A DNA stretch of 64,000 bases from Serpentinicella alkaliphila (GTDB taxonomy: Bacteria > Bacillota > Clostridia > Peptostreptococcales > Natronincolaceae): positions 945,001 through 1,009,000 of the forward strand of contig NZ_CP058648.1 in the NCBI RefSeq assembly GCF_018141405.1, in the 5' to 3' direction. The notes beneath the pieces were generated by a model, which had not been told where the DNA came from, made no database searches, and saw nothing but the letters and a program-made list of their open reading frames with translations. Shown one piece after another: positions 63,947-64,000 of this stretch. Position 1 is the first letter of the stretch; each line of letters begins with the position of its first letter. A program made the position numbers and the translations under genes.

Positions 63947-64000
63947 TACAGGTCACCTCCATTAACTATGCCTATGATATTTTACCATAGGCCGATGAAA

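Larger units (their letters stand above)
52220..64000. mobile_element. Candidate integrative element at the rlmH 3' end (right end outside the window)
   Basis: From the rlmH stop codon onward the conserved gene order ends and the base composition becomes visibly less A+T-rich. Cargo: a serine recombinase, a restriction-modification set, a primase-like replication protein, a methyltransferase-like protein, many small orphan genes and an IS. The position equals the SCC insertion site of staphylococci. No CcrA/B-type large recombinase is visible, and I did not find a second copy of the rlmH-end sequence, so the boundary and mechanism are inference. Confidence 0.5.

Overview
The window is the origin-of-replication region of a low-GC, endospore-forming Firmicute, most likely a member of the Clostridia. 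Three things point there: strong A+T bias and AGGAGG-type ribosome sites; the Firmicute order gyrB-remB-recF-yaaA-dnaN-dnaA-oriC-rpmH-rnpA-yidD-yidC-jag-mnmE-mnmG-rsmG-noc-soj-spo0J; and sporulation-associated genes (bofA, yyaC, spo0J). The genus cannot be fixed from sequence alone; an Alkaliphilus-like organism is only a guess. No rRNA, tRNA or CRISPR array was seen.

Layout. 1-5480 (minus strand) is the left replichore start: gyrB (cut by the window edge), a RemB-like gene, recF, yaaA, dnaN and dnaA. 5481-6060 is oriC with several DnaA boxes. 6063-16546 (mostly plus) holds rpmH, rnpA, membrane insertion, tRNA modification and chromosome segregation genes (noc, soj, spo0J) and a cysteine-desulfurase-like enzyme. 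17144-33196 mixes replication and repair genes (dnaX, ybaB, recR, dnaB), c-di-AMP turnover (gdpP), rplI and several membrane proteins of unknown role. 33324-36694 carries purA and, convergently, a helicase loader and a DnaD-type primosome protein. 36887-51371 is a cell-envelope block: M1, M23, S8 and MA-type peptidases around the essential WalRK two-component system, yycH, yycI, murA, yycJ and htrA. Good matches to the WalR box lie upstream of the M23 peptidase and upstream of the secreted protein-yycH-yycI group.

At 51740-52219 lies rlmH. From its 3' end to the window end (52220-64000) the sequence changes character: it is less A+T-rich, with many small orphan genes, a small serine recombinase, a type II restriction-modification set (XRE regulator, m5C methyltransferase, NgoBV-like nuclease), a primase-polymerase-type replication protein, structured intergenic DNA and a DNA methyltransferase-like protein with non-canonical motifs. 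This looks like an integrative element at the rlmH 3' end, the site used by staphylococcal SCC elements, but no CcrA/B-type recombinase or second attachment site is visible, so the right end is outside the window or the element is of a different kind.

The element was itself hit by an IS1634-like insertion sequence (52856-54749) that is flanked by an identical 149-bp direct repeat, far longer than a usual target duplication. The repeat includes part of a zinc-ribbon gene that the insertion splits. The transposase gene carries about seven frameshifts although the repeats and terminal inverted repeats are intact.

Other items of note: a hairpin between the ribosome binding site and start of murA, two abutting perfect DnaA boxes just after dnaB, a three-fold 10-bp-phased TGTAC repeat upstream of a strong promoter in the element, and a run of three hairpins downstream of the primase gene.
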